From positions 142,592-206,591 of the forward strand of contig NZ_LMFI01000003.1 of the NCBI RefSeq assembly GCF_001426745.1: a stretch of DNA of 64,000 bases. Reading direction: 5' to 3'. This document shows positions 50,235 to 59,384 of the stretch, one piece after another. The notes below the pieces were generated by a model. It did not search any database and had not been told where the DNA came from. It was given only the letters and a program-made list of their open reading frames with translations. The position numbers and the translations under genes were made by a program. How positions within the stretch are numbered: position 1 is the stretch's first letter; each line of letters begins with the position of its first letter. The DNA is from Nocardioides sp. Root140 (GTDB taxonomy: Bacteria; Actinomycetota; Actinomycetes; Propionibacteriales; Nocardioidaceae).

Positions 50235-51863
50235 GTGCAGAGCACCATGATGAACGTCCAGCTGACGACGGCAGCCATCCTGCGGCACGGTGCCCGTGTG
50301 CACGCCACCGCGCGCGTGCGCACGCTCCAGCCCGACGGCTCGGTCAGGACCGGCACGTTCGCCGAGGTGGGACGCCGCTCGGCGCAGCTGGCCCACGCGC
50401 TGCGGGCCTGCGGGGTCGTGGGGGACGAGCGGGTCGCCACCTTGATGTGGAACAACCAGGAGCACGTCGAGGCCTACTGTGCAGTGCCCTCCATGGGGGC
50501 AGTCCTGCACACCCTCAACCCTCGACTGACCCCCGAGCAGCTGGTCTACATCGCCAACCACGCTGACGACCGGGTGGTGATCGTCGACGGTACGCTCGCC
50601 CCGCTCCTGGCGGCGGTCCTACCGCAGCTCGCCGAGGTGCACACCGTGGTCGTCACGGGGGGTGTCGATCTCGCGCCGCTCGAACGTGACGGCCTCACCG
50701 TTGTCGGTTACGACGACTTCATCGGAGGTCACCTGGAGACGTTCGAGTGGCCGGAACTCGATGAGCTCTCCGCTGCGGCCATGTGCTACACCTCGGGCAC
50801 TACCGGCAACCCCAAGGGCGTGGCCTACAGCCACCGATCGACCTACCTCCACTCGATGGCTGCGTGTGCCGCCGACGGGCTGAGCGTCACCGGTGACGAT
50901 GCCATCCTGGCGATCGTGCCGATGTTCCATGCCAACGCCTGGGGACTGGTCTACGCGGCTTTGATGGCAGGAGCCGACCTGGTCATGCCCGAACGGTTCC
51001 TCCAGGCCGAGCCACTGGTGCGACTCATCAGCAGCGAGCGCCCCACGATCGCCGGAGCTGTGCCTACGATCTGGAGTGACGTCCTGAATCACCTCGACTC
51101 CAACCCCGGTCACGACATCTCGTCGCTGGGGCTGGTGGCCTGCGGTGGATCGGCCGTGCCGCTTCATCTAATGAAGGCCTTCCAGGAGAAGTACGGCGTG
51201 CAGATCGTGCAGGCGTGGGGGATGACCGAGACCTCGCCCCTAGCCGCTATCGCTCGGCCGCCGGCAGCGGTCGAGGGCGAGGAGCACTGGGCACTGCGGG
51301 CCTCCCAAGGTCGTCCCGTCGCCGGGGTCGAGCTGCGACTGATCGACGACGACGGTAACGAGGTGCCGCACGACGGGAAGTCAGTCGGGGAGATCCAGGT
51401 TCGCGGCCCATGGATCACGGGGTCCTACATCGGTGACGAGGACGCGGAAAAGTTCGACGACGGATGGCTGCGTACCGGAGACGTGGGACGGATCGACGAG
51501 CGTAGTTTCGTCACCTTGACCGACCGGGCGAAGGACGTCATCAAATCGGGCGGCGAGTGGATCTCGTCAGTGGAGCTCGAGTTGCTGCTCGCAGGTCACC
51601 CGGATGTGCTGGAAGCGACCGTCATCGGCGTTCCGGACGAGAAGTGGCAGGAACGGCCCCTGGCCGTGATCGTCGTTCGGGACGGGTCCGAGGTGACTCC
51701 CTCCCAGTTGCGGGACTTTCTCGAGGGCAAGGTCGCCAAGTGGTGGCTGCCCGAGCGGTGGTGCTTCGTGCCCGACGTGCCCAAGACCTCGGTCGGCAAG
51801 TTCGACAAGAAGCTGCTCCGCGCCCGGCACGCCGACGGCGACCTCGCTGTCATCGATCTCTGA
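50235..51863 (+). CDS. Fatty acyl-CoA ligase (AlkK-like AMP-forming)
   Basis: 542 residues. AMP-binding P-loop YTSGTTGNPKGVAYSH (about 184-199), AWGMTETSPLA, GWLRTGDVG and the catalytic Lys in KTSVGKFDKK (about 521). Close to the medium-chain acyl-CoA ligases of alkane operons. GTG 50235 has GGAGG seven bases ahead; ATGs at 50247 and 50250 are alternatives. It would activate the fatty acid made by the aldehyde dehydrogenase. Confidence 0.9.
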   Translation: MQSTMMNVQLTTAAILRHGARVHATARVRTLQPDGSVRTGTFAEVGRRSAQLAHALRACGVVGDERVATLMWNNQEHVEAYCAVPSMGAVLHTLNPRLTPEQLVYIANHADDRVVIVDGTLAPLLAAVLPQLAEVHTVVVTGGVDLAPLERDGLTVVGYDDFIGGHLETFEWPELDELSAAAMCYTSGTTGNPKGVAYSHRSTYLHSMAACAADGLSVTGDDAILAIVPMFHANAWGLVYAALMAGADLVMPERFLQAEPLVRLISSERPTIAGAVPTIWSDVLNHLDSNPGHDISSLGLVACGGSAVPLHLMKAFQEKYGVQIVQAWGMTETSPLAAIARPPAAVEGEEHWALRASQGRPVAGVELRLIDDDGNEVPHDGKSVGEIQVRGPWITGSYIGDEDAEKFDDGWLRTGDVGRIDERSFVTLTDRAKDVIKSGGEWISSVELELLLAGHPDVLEATVIGVPDEKWQERPLAVIVVRDGSEVTPSQLRDFLEGKVAKWWLPERWCFVPDVPKTSVGKFDKKLLRARHADGDLAVIDL

Positions 51864-51896
51864 CTGCATGGGAAGGCATCACGGCGCGAGGCGCGA

Positions 51897-52190
51897 TTGG
51901 TGGACGAGCTCGCGGCCGAGTCCGGCCGGGAGTTGCCGCCGCTGCCGCCGATCTCGTTCCAGCAGGAGCCGTCCAACGGCATCCCGCGCCGCTCCCAGCG
52001 CGAGCCCGGGGCATGGTGCCGCGAGCACGGGATCACCACGCCTGCGTACTCCTTCGCCAGCGACTTCGCAACTGCTGCTGTCCCGCGCACTCCGCTGCAA
52101 GCCCACAGCGGCCCCCGTCGACCGTCGTCTGATGGCGCAGCAAGCCAGGCCCTCCCGGGCACCGTCACCGACCTCGAGGAAGTGTCATGA
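51897..52190 (+). CDS. Hypothetical protein between ligase and aldehyde dehydrogenase
   Basis: 97 codons in the same frame as the ligase, after its stop (LVDELAAESGRELPPLPPIS, then SNGIPRRSQREPGAW and HGITTPAYSFASDF). It has no family. A TTG or GTG must serve as start, with no ribosome site. Its stop overlaps the next ATG (ATGA), which favours a real gene. It could instead be untranslated spacer; base composition is coding-like but proline-rich. Confidence 0.35.
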   Translation: MVDELAAESGRELPPLPPISFQQEPSNGIPRRSQREPGAWCREHGITTPAYSFASDFATAAVPRTPLQAHSGPRRPSSDGAASQALPGTVTDLEEVS

Positions 52191-53695
52191 ACGCCCCGTC
52201 CGCACCCACCCTGCACATCCGACGTCCCGCCGACGGCGAAGTACTCCGATCGGTCCCGATCGTCGACGGCGACCGCGTGCGCGCCGCCGCTGAGGACCTG
52301 CGCGCGGCGCAGGTCGCGTGGCGCGACATGGGTCCTGCTGCGCGAGCCACCTGGCTGCGCAAGTGGCGGGGCTGGATCCTCGACCACACCGATGAGCTCA
52401 CTGACCTGCTCGTCGCAGAGACCGGCAAGGTCCGCCCTGACGCCTTGGTGGAGACGACCGCTTCGTGCGAGTTCATCTCCTTCTACGCCGACCATGCGAA
52501 GGAGTTCCTCGCCCCCGAACGAGTGGGGGCAGGAGGGCTGCTCAGCCTTCCGAAGCGGCTGACCCGCAGCTATCGGCCCTACCCGTTGGTCGGACTGATC
52601 ATCCCGTGGAACTTCCCGATCACCCTGTTCCTGATGGATGCGGCGCCGGCGCTCGCAGCGGGATGTGCGGTGCTGACAAAGTCGTCGGAGATGACCCCGC
52701 TGACGTGCGCGCGCATCATCGAGGGATGGCACGAGATCGGCGCCCCGCCGGTCCTCCTGCACGTCGCGGGGGCCGGGGACACTGGAGGAGCGGTGGTCGA
52801 GGCTGTTGACTTCGTTCAGTTCACGGGCTCGACGGCGACGGGCCGTCGGGTGGCCACGCGCTGTGCTCAGCTGCTCAAGCCGGTCAGCCTGGAGTTGGGC
52901 GGTAAGGACGCTGCCATCGTGCTCGAGGATGCCGACCTCGATCGGGCCGCGCACGGGATCGTCTGGGGCGGGATCTTCAACTCGGGGCAGGTCTGCATCT
53001 CGGTCGAGCGGGTCTACGTGGTGGACGCGGTCTACGACCGGTTCGTGGAGAAGGTGGTGGCGGCCCTCGGAGCGCTGAAGCAGGGCTCTCGAGCCCGCGA
53101 TGATGTCGGCGCCATGGTGACCCGGGCGCAGGTGGACACGGTCGAGCGGCATGTGCGGGAGGCTCAGGAGTCCGGTGCGCGCGTGCTTGTCGGCGGGTCG
53201 CGGGCCGACGAAGGCAACTTCTTCGCCCCCACGCTGCTGGTGGACGTCGACCACAGCATGGCCTGCATGACCGAGGAGACGTTCGGGCCAACACTGCCGG
53301 TCATGCGGGTGGCCGACGAGGCCGAAGCGGTGGCCCTGGCCAACGATTCCGCGTACGGGCTCTCGGCCACCGTGTGGACACGAGACGTCTCCCGAGGGCG
53401 GCGCATCGCCGACCAACTGGAGGTCGGTGCGGTCAACATCAACGACGTCTTCAGCAACCTCTTCGCCGTGGGGCTACCCCACAGCGGCTGGAAGTCCTCG
53501 GGCCTGGGGGCTCGCCTCGGCGGCGCGCAGGGTCTGCGGAAGTACTGCCGCGTCCAAGCAATCACCGAGCCGCGGATCCCGCTGACCACCAAGGAGCTCA
53601 CCTGGTACCCGTACTCCGCCCGGCGTACGGCGATCGCCGGCCGAGTGCTGCGCCTGGCCGCTGGTCGCGGCCTGCGGCAGCGACTCGGCCTCTGA
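52187..53695 (+). CDS. Aldehyde dehydrogenase
   Basis: 502 residues. PWNFPIT, FTGSTATG (NAD loop), catalytic Glu236 in LELGGKD and Cys270 in NSGQVCISVERV. A C-terminal ~40-residue tail of basic and hydrophobic character (TAIAGRVLRLAAGRGLRQRL) may touch the membrane. Placed to oxidise the aldehyde produced from the CYP153 alcohol. ATG 52187 overlaps the upstream stop. Confidence 0.93.
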   Translation: MNAPSAPTLHIRRPADGEVLRSVPIVDGDRVRAAAEDLRAAQVAWRDMGPAARATWLRKWRGWILDHTDELTDLLVAETGKVRPDALVETTASCEFISFYADHAKEFLAPERVGAGGLLSLPKRLTRSYRPYPLVGLIIPWNFPITLFLMDAAPALAAGCAVLTKSSEMTPLTCARIIEGWHEIGAPPVLLHVAGAGDTGGAVVEAVDFVQFTGSTATGRRVATRCAQLLKPVSLELGGKDAAIVLEDADLDRAAHGIVWGGIFNSGQVCISVERVYVVDAVYDRFVEKVVAALGALKQGSRARDDVGAMVTRAQVDTVERHVREAQESGARVLVGGSRADEGNFFAPTLLVDVDHSMACMTEETFGPTLPVMRVADEAEAVALANDSAYGLSATVWTRDVSRGRRIADQLEVGAVNINDVFSNLFAVGLPHSGWKSSGLGARLGGAQGLRKYCRVQAITEPRIPLTTKELTWYPYSARRTAIAGRVLRLAAGRGLRQRLGL

Positions 53696-53709
53696 AAGGA
53701 ACAGGAACC

Positions 53710-54537
53710 ATGACGACAACGAACAAGCGACGGGTGGTCGCCATCACCGGGGGCGCCCGGGGGATCGGATACCACACCGCGGAGGAACTCATCCGGCGCG
53801 GTCACCGGGTCGCCATCGGGGACATCGACCAGATCCAGCTCAAGGTGGCCGCCGAGGAGCTCGGCCTCGACGTCGCGGTGCGTCTAGATGTCACCGACCC
53901 TGCCTCCGTGGCGTCCTTCCTCGACGTGACCGAGGAAGCACTGGGGCCGATCGACGTCCTCATCAACAACGCGGGTGTCATGCCGACGGGGCACGTGCAC
54001 GAGGAGACCGACGAGGTCACCCGCCGGCAGGTGGAGATCAACATCCTGGGCGTCATCTTCGGCACCAAGATCGCCCTGCAGCGGATGCTGCCACGGCGAC
54101 AGGGACACATCATCAACACGGCTTCACTGGCCGGGGAGCTCCCGGTCCCGGGGCTGGCGACGTATTGCGGGACCAAGTTCGCGGTCATCGGGTTCACCGA
54201 GGCCGCCCGGCAGGAGTACCGCAGGTCGGGTGTCACCCTGTCCACTGTGCGTCCGACCTTCACCAACACCGAGCTGGTCGCGGGGACGAGCGGGGCCAAG
54301 GGCATGCGCAACGCAGAGCCGCAGGAGATCGCGCGCGCCACGGCGGCTCTCATCGAGCGCCCGCAGCCCTTCGTGCGAGTCACGCGTATCGCCGGCACGA
54401 TGGTGGCGGCGATGAAGTTCGTTCCCGAGCGGATCGCGACCCAGCTCGGGGCGATGCTCGGGACCGACACGGTCTTCCTCGACCGCGTGGACTCCGCGGC
54501 GCGTCAGGCCTACTTGGAGCGGGTCGGTCGCAGCTGA
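53710..54537 (+). CDS. Short-chain dehydrogenase/reductase
   Basis: 275 residues. TGGARGIG (13-20), DVLINNAGVMP, Ser in INTASLAGELP, YCGTK (Tyr-x3-Lys). A longer C-terminus (FVPERIATQLGAMLGTDTVF) resembles SDRs found in hydrocarbon clusters. It could be an alternative alcohol dehydrogenase or work on another carbonyl. AAAGGAACAGG upstream of ATG 53710. Confidence 0.9.
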   Translation: MTTTNKRRVVAITGGARGIGYHTAEELIRRGHRVAIGDIDQIQLKVAAEELGLDVAVRLDVTDPASVASFLDVTEEALGPIDVLINNAGVMPTGHVHEETDEVTRRQVEINILGVIFGTKIALQRMLPRRQGHIINTASLAGELPVPGLATYCGTKFAVIGFTEAARQEYRRSGVTLSTVRPTFTNTELVAGTSGAKGMRNAEPQEIARATAALIERPQPFVRVTRIAGTMVAAMKFVPERIATQLGAMLGTDTVFLDRVDSAARQAYLERVGRS

Positions 54538-54575
54538 TGCCACAGGGCGCGATCGCGCGCCACGGATCATCCGAA

Positions 54576-54609
54576 ACGACCGCGAGCGTCGCGTGGCGCT
54601 CGCGGTCGT
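54576..54609. terminator. Bidirectional 13-bp hairpin
   Basis: ACGACCGCGAGCG (54576-54588) and CGCTCGCGGTCGT (54597-54609) pair perfectly around TCGCGTGG, between the convergent SDR and GMC genes. The run ends the alkane operon on one side and the oxidase gene on the other. There is no U-tract. Confidence 0.75.
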
Positions 54610-54659
54610 CTCCTGTCCCGTGGCTTAGGCCGGGTGCTGGCCGCCCTCGACGACGGGCA

Positions 54660-56321
54660 TCAGGTCCGGGGGGCGAAGGCCGGCCGCTCCGGCTCAATGG
54701 CGGAGATCCGCTGGTAGCCGGCGCCCAACGGGGGACGCTCGTCCCGATTGCCCTTGTTGGGCCACAGGGAGGCTGCCCGCTCGGCCTGCGCGGTGATCGT
54801 CAACGACGGGTTAACCCCCAGGTTCGCCGTGATACTGGAGCCGTCGACGACGAAGATCCCGTCGTGCCCGTAGAGACGGTGGTAGGGGTCGATGACCCCG
54901 GTCTCCGGGGAGTCACCGATGGCACACCCGCCGATGAAGTGAGCGGTCATCGGGATGTTGGCGATCTCCCCCGTGGACCCGCCGGCCACGCCGTTGATCT
55001 TCTCGGCGACGCGACGGGTGACTTCATTGCCGACGGGGATCCAGGTGGGGTTGGGCGCCCCGTGGCCAGGTCCCGAGGTGATCGTGGGGCGACCGAGGAG
55101 GGTCTTCCTCGACCGCACCGTGATGGAGTTGTCCAGCGTCTGCATGACCAGCAGGATGACTGTGCGCTCCGACCACCGTCGCGGGCTGAACCACGTCAGA
55201 TGAGAGGGCTGGGTCGCGATTGTCCGCAGCCAGCGCCACCACCGGGGCCCATGGCCGTCCCCGTCGGTGAGCGCGGTCTGGAGTAGGGACATGGCGTTGC
55301 TGCCCTTGCCGTAGCGCACCGGCTCGATGTGGGTGAACTCGTCGGGGTGGATCGAGGATGTGATGGCCACGCCGCGCGTGAAGTCGCTGGATCGATCGCG
55401 GGACTTCGCCCCCAGGATCGACTCGGAGTTGGTACGGGTCAGGGTGCCCAGTCGGGCGGAGATGTGCGGCAGGGAGCCCGTGGCCTTCAGTCGGTGGAGC
55501 AGCTTCTGGGTGTTGTAGGTGCCCGCTGCGAAGACGACGTGGTCGGCCGTGAATGACTGCCGGTTGCGGCGACGGCGCGCGGACCTGCCGGTGCGGACGG
55601 TGTCGACGACGTACCCGCTTCCCTTGCGCGGGCGCACGTCGACCACGGTGGTCAGGGGACGTACCTCGGCCCCGAGCTTCTCCGCGAAGTACAGGTAGTT
55701 CTTGTCCAGGGTGTTCTTCGCCCCGACCCGGCACCCGGTCATGCACGACCCGCACTGGGTGCACCCGGTGCGGCGCGGCCCCGCCCCGCCGAAGAACGGG
55801 TCGGGAACCTCTTTGCCGGGCTCTCCGAAGAAGACGCCGACGGGGGTCAGTGTGAAGGTGTGCTCCACACCCATGTCGCGCGCGACCTCGCGCAGCACCT
55901 TGTCCGAAGGCGTCACGTGGGGGTTCTGCGTGACACCCAGCATCCGCCGTGCCGTCTGGTAGTGCGGGTCCAGCTCGGCGTGCCAATCGGTGATGTGCGC
56001 CCACTGTGGATCGTTGAAGAACGGGGCAGGAGGTTGGTAGAGGGTGTTGGCGTAGTTGAGCGAACCGCCGCCGACGCCGGCGCCCGCCAAGATGACGACG
56101 TCGCGCAGCAGGTGGATGCGCTGGATGCCGAAGCAGCCGAGCCGTGGCGCCCAGACGAACCGACGGGTGTCCCAGGACGAGGTGGGCAGGTCGTCGGTGT
56201 CGTAGCGCTTGCCTGCTTCGAGCACCCCGACGTGGTAGCCCTTCTCCGCCAGGCGCATGGCGGTCACCGAGCCGCCGAAGCCGGAGCCGATGATCAGCAC
56301 GTCGTAGTGGGCCGAGGTCAT
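54660..56321 (-). CDS. GMC-type FAD oxidoreductase, probable alcohol dehydrogenase
   Basis: 553 residues. FAD motif LIIGSGFGGSVTAMRLAEKG at the N-terminus, GAGVGGGSLNYAN, and a Cys-rich GCTQCGSCMTGC typical of a GMC subgroup related to cholesterol oxidase. The C-terminal VDGSSITANLGVNPSLTI carries the catalytic His/Asn region. It likely oxidises the alkanol to aldehyde, in place of a plain AlkJ. Divergent from, and opposite to, the CYP153 operon. Confidence 0.85.
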   Translation of the reverse strand: MTSAHYDVLIIGSGFGGSVTAMRLAEKGYHVGVLEAGKRYDTDDLPTSSWDTRRFVWAPRLGCFGIQRIHLLRDVVILAGAGVGGGSLNYANTLYQPPAPFFNDPQWAHITDWHAELDPHYQTARRMLGVTQNPHVTPSDKVLREVARDMGVEHTFTLTPVGVFFGEPGKEVPDPFFGGAGPRRTGCTQCGSCMTGCRVGAKNTLDKNYLYFAEKLGAEVRPLTTVVDVRPRKGSGYVVDTVRTGRSARRRRNRQSFTADHVVFAAGTYNTQKLLHRLKATGSLPHISARLGTLTRTNSESILGAKSRDRSSDFTRGVAITSSIHPDEFTHIEPVRYGKGSNAMSLLQTALTDGDGHGPRWWRWLRTIATQPSHLTWFSPRRWSERTVILLVMQTLDNSITVRSRKTLLGRPTITSGPGHGAPNPTWIPVGNEVTRRVAEKINGVAGGSTGEIANIPMTAHFIGGCAIGDSPETGVIDPYHRLYGHDGIFVVDGSSITANLGVNPSLTITAQAERAASLWPNKGNRDERPPLGAGYQRISAIEPERPAFAPRT

Positions 56322-56617
56322 GGGATGTGGATCCTTCTGTGAGGTGTTCGACGCGAGTGGGGCGGCGGACCGGCAGTGCCGCCGATCTGACGGGTGTACG
56401 TGCGGGCGGTCAGCTGTGGATGGCGTGGAGCGGTCTCCACTTGTCGGCCAGGAGTACCGAGTCCGGGTCGATGCCCGGTCGATGAGGGCGACTCGCTAGC
56501 TCATGGCACTCCTGTCAGACGATGTCTGTCGAGGGTGTCACCTCGGTGGAGTGGGCGTCATGTGCCGTTGCTCAACGCGGAGGATCCCGCGGGGCTCGGC
56601 GCACAAGGCCCGGCCCG

Positions 56618-56645
56618 CCGGCTCCAGCGGTGCCGCCGGAGCCGG
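56618..56645. terminator. Hairpin after the acyl-CoA dehydrogenase gene
   Basis: CCGGCTCC (56618-56625) pairs with GGAGCCGG (56638-56645), nine bases beyond the acyl-CoA dehydrogenase stop. The rest of 56322-56617 holds only a short palindrome CAGAC-GAT-GTCTG (about 56516-56528); no gene was recognised. Confidence 0.6.
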
Positions 56646-56653
56646 GTCGGTCC

Positions 56654-57799
56654 TCACAGGGACCGGCTGATGATCTCCTTCATGATCTCGGAGGTGCCGG
56701 CGTAGATCTGGGAGACGCGCATGTCGGCCCAGATGCGGGCGATGGGGTACTCGTTCATGTACCCGTAGCCGCCGTGCAGCTGGAGGCAGGTGTCGGCGAC
56801 GCGCTGCGCTCGTTCGGAGCACCACAGCTTCGCCATGGCGGCGGTGGGGATGTCCAGACCCTCGCCGACGTGGAGCTGGATGCACTCGTCCACGAAGGAC
56901 CGTGCCACGCGAGCTTCTGTAGCGACCTCTGCCATTTTGAACTTGGTGTTCTGGAACCCCCAGATCGGCCGTCCGAAGGCGCTTCGGTCGCGCACGTAGG
57001 CCAGTGTCTCGGCCAAGCAGAACTCCATGGCTGCGACGTTCGACACTGCGACCAACAGCCGCTCCTGGGGGAGCTGCTGCATGAGCTGCACGAAGCCCTG
57101 GCCTTCGGTGAGGCCCAGCAGGTTGGTGACCGGGACGCGGACGTTGTCGAAGAAGAGCTCCGAGGTGTCCTGCCCCTTCATCCCGATCTTGTCGAGCACC
57201 CGACCGCGGGAGAAGCCCTCCGTGCTGGTGGGGACCAGCATCAGCGAGATGCCGGCGGCGCGGTCGTCCGGATCGGTCTTGACCACGGTGAGCACCAGGT
57301 CGGCCTGCGAGCCGTTGGTGATGAAGGTCTTGGAGCCGCTGACAAGGTAGTCGTCACCCTCGCGCACCGCCTTAGTCTTGATGTTCTGCAAGTCCGAGCC
57401 GGTCCCGGGCTCGGTCATCGCGATCGCGCCGACGACCTCGCCGGAAGCCATCTTGGGAAGCCACTGCTGCTTCTGCTCCTCCGTGCCGTAGGCGAACAGG
57501 TAGTGGGCGACGATGCCGTTGTGCAGGGACGCCCCCCAGGAGCTGTCGCCGACCCGTGCCTGCTCCTCGATCAAGATGGCCTCGTGGGCGAAGGTGCCGC
57601 CGCCGCCGCCGTACTCCTCGGGGATCGACAGGCAGAGCAGACCGACATCACCAGCGCGGTTCCACAGTTCCCTGTCGACGTGCTTGTCGGCGATAAAGGT
57701 CTCGATGTGCGGTTTGATCTCCTTCTCACAGAACGTACGTGCCAGGTCGCGCACGTCGTCGAGGTCTTTGTCCATCCAGGGGGAGCGACGAGTGGGCAA
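56654..57799 (-). CDS. Acyl-CoA dehydrogenase
   Basis: 381 residues. AIAMTEPGTGSDLQNIKT (substrate/FAD signature 1), GSKTFITNG, QLHGGYGYMNEYPIARIWAD and the C-terminal YAGTSEIMKEIISRSL. It opens beta-oxidation of the fatty acid. TTG 57799 is chosen because GGAGG sits just ahead of it; ATG 57775 is the alternative. Two palindromes lie upstream, shared with the divergent TetR. Confidence 0.93.
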   Translation of the reverse strand: MPTRRSPWMDKDLDDVRDLARTFCEKEIKPHIETFIADKHVDRELWNRAGDVGLLCLSIPEEYGGGGGTFAHEAILIEEQARVGDSSWGASLHNGIVAHYLFAYGTEEQKQQWLPKMASGEVVGAIAMTEPGTGSDLQNIKTKAVREGDDYLVSGSKTFITNGSQADLVLTVVKTDPDDRAAGISLMLVPTSTEGFSRGRVLDKIGMKGQDTSELFFDNVRVPVTNLLGLTEGQGFVQLMQQLPQERLLVAVSNVAAMEFCLAETLAYVRDRSAFGRPIWGFQNTKFKMAEVATEARVARSFVDECIQLHVGEGLDIPTAAMAKLWCSERAQRVADTCLQLHGGYGYMNEYPIARIWADMRVSQIYAGTSEIMKEIISRSL

Positions 57800-57819
57800 G
57801 GGGTGCCTCCGGCAGGTCG

Positions 57820-57873
57820 GGTACAGGGTGTACCAATCTGACCACACCCGTCGCCCTGGGTACAAGGTGTTCC
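57820..57873. promoter_or_regulatory. Two operators for the fatty-acid TetR
   Basis: GGTACA-GGG-TGTACC (57820-57834, perfect) and GGTACA-AGG-TGTTCC (57859-57873, one mismatch) share spacing and sequence and lie between the divergent acyl-CoA dehydrogenase and TetR genes. The repeat spacing (39 bp centre to centre) is close to four helical turns. Confidence 0.8.
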
Positions 57874-57928
57874 ATGCATGCGGACCCGGGAGTCGTTGGT
57901 TTCGTCGACCCCGCATAGGCTGCCTCTT

Positions 57929-58606
57929 GTGGTCGAGGTCGGGCGATGGGTGGATTCAACGGTGCGGCGCCGGTCGTCGCGCGATGATCAGGTCCGGGCG
58001 CGGCGACGACAACAGGTGGCGAGCGCCGCTCTGCAGGTCGTCGACGAGGCAGGAGTGGGTGCCGGCACGGCCCTGATTGCCGAGCGGGCTGGCATCCCGA
58101 GGCCGCACGTCTACCGCTACTTCTCCAGCCGTGAGGACCTGGATGACGATGTGGTACGCCTCGCCGCGCAGGACCTCATTGCCTGCGTCCGGCCCCACCT
58201 GACTCGGCGCGGCACGCCCTCACAGGTCGTCGAGGGGCTGGTCCACGCCTGCGCCACCTGGGCCGACGTCCACCCTCACCTCTTCCGTTTCCTAGCCGCA
58301 CGGGGGCAGAGTCGCACCCTTCACCGCGCTCGGATGGGTCGCTCGCGATTGCTGGACGAGATCGCTGCGGCGGCTCGCGGCTATACCAACTCGGCCGAGG
58401 AGACCTTTCCCGAGGGCATCTTGGTGGGCGTGATGGGGATGGTCGACGCGACAATCATCTGGTGGCTCGACCAGCGCGACGAAACCCTCGAGGTCATGGT
58501 GGGGCGCCTCTCGCGCCACGTCACTCTAGTGCTGCACGATGCCTTGGCCGCCCACGGAATCGACCTCGACCCAGCGGTCGAGCTGGAGCCGTTCATCGGC
58601 GGGTGA
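57929..58606 (+). CDS. TetR-family regulator
   Basis: 225 residues as given. HTH: VASAALQVVDEAGVGAGTAL and AGIPRPHVYRYFSSREDL. The start is uncertain: GTG at 57929, 57950 or 57962; the last has GGGTGGA upstream. It likely represses the divergent acyl-CoA dehydrogenase, with an acyl-CoA or fatty acid as effector (inference). Confidence 0.85.
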   Translation: MVEVGRWVDSTVRRRSSRDDQVRARRRQQVASAALQVVDEAGVGAGTALIAERAGIPRPHVYRYFSSREDLDDDVVRLAAQDLIACVRPHLTRRGTPSQVVEGLVHACATWADVHPHLFRFLAARGQSRTLHRARMGRSRLLDEIAAAARGYTNSAEETFPEGILVGVMGMVDATIIWWLDQRDETLEVMVGRLSRHVTLVLHDALAAHGIDLDPAVELEPFIGG

Positions 58607-58610
58607 GTCA

Positions 58611-59180
58611 TCAACGGCCCGCAATCTTGCCCTGCTCAAAGTGCTCAACATCGACGACGACGAATGTCGCGTGTGCGGTGGCGACCGGGTTGCCGTCCGC
58701 ATCCAACGCCGCGGCTTCCACGTGTAACCGCCGTCCCGAGCGGTCCCGGACGTGGGCAGAGAACTCGTAGTCGGTCCTCAGCAGCACCGGACGGAGGTAC
58801 TCGACGGTCAGGGACCTCGTCACGGCAAGCTCTCCGACCCGGTAGAGGAGGAAGCCGAAGAGGTCGTCGAACGCTGCAGCGACCAGGCCGCCGTGGGTGA
58901 TCCCGGGCGCCCCTTCCTGACGGTGGTCGAAGCGGTGCACGGCGCGAACGCCGACCTCGGTGGCGTCGACCTTCAGTGCAAGACCAGCAGGATTCTCCGT
59001 CCCGCATCCCGCGCAGGTGGGGGAGTGCGAGGGGAGGCGTCCCTCCGCCGACGGCTCGGGCCGCGACATCGAGCGGATCCACGCCTCCAATGCCGACATG
59101 GCGCCCCCCTCGGAGCGTACCTCGTTCGCCGGGGCGGTTTGCTCGCCTGCGCCGGAGGCGCCTCGGATCGGTTCGCGCAT
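58611..59180 (-). CDS. Hot-dog fold thioesterase (PaaI-like)
   Basis: 189 residues. A variable ~65-residue N-terminus, then CAGCGTENPAGLALKVDATE and EGAPGITHGGLVAAAFDDLF with HGG. Close in sequence to the protein at 45251-45739. GAGGAG precedes the ATG at 59180; an internal Met would give a shorter protein. It converges on the TetR gene with four bases between the stops. Confidence 0.88.
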   Translation of the reverse strand: MREPIRGASGAGEQTAPANEVRSEGGAMSALEAWIRSMSRPEPSAEGRLPSHSPTCAGCGTENPAGLALKVDATEVGVRAVHRFDHRQEGAPGITHGGLVAAAFDDLFGFLLYRVGELAVTRSLTVEYLRPVLLRTDYEFSAHVRDRSGRRLHVEAAALDADGNPVATAHATFVVVDVEHFEQGKIAGR

Positions 59181-59384
59181 GGAAAGCTCCTCAGATTCAA
59201 GACCGACGGGCGCGGAGGCACAACGTCGCATCTGTCTCTCTCGCATACAGGATCAAGTCGTCGTCGTGACGAGAGTGGCCTATAGCCGAAAGTCAATGAC
59301 CCGCCGTTCGCCAACGCACGAGACATGATGGCATATTTGTATTCACGTGAGACGTTGGGGCTACATTTGTCTACACTCGTCGCT

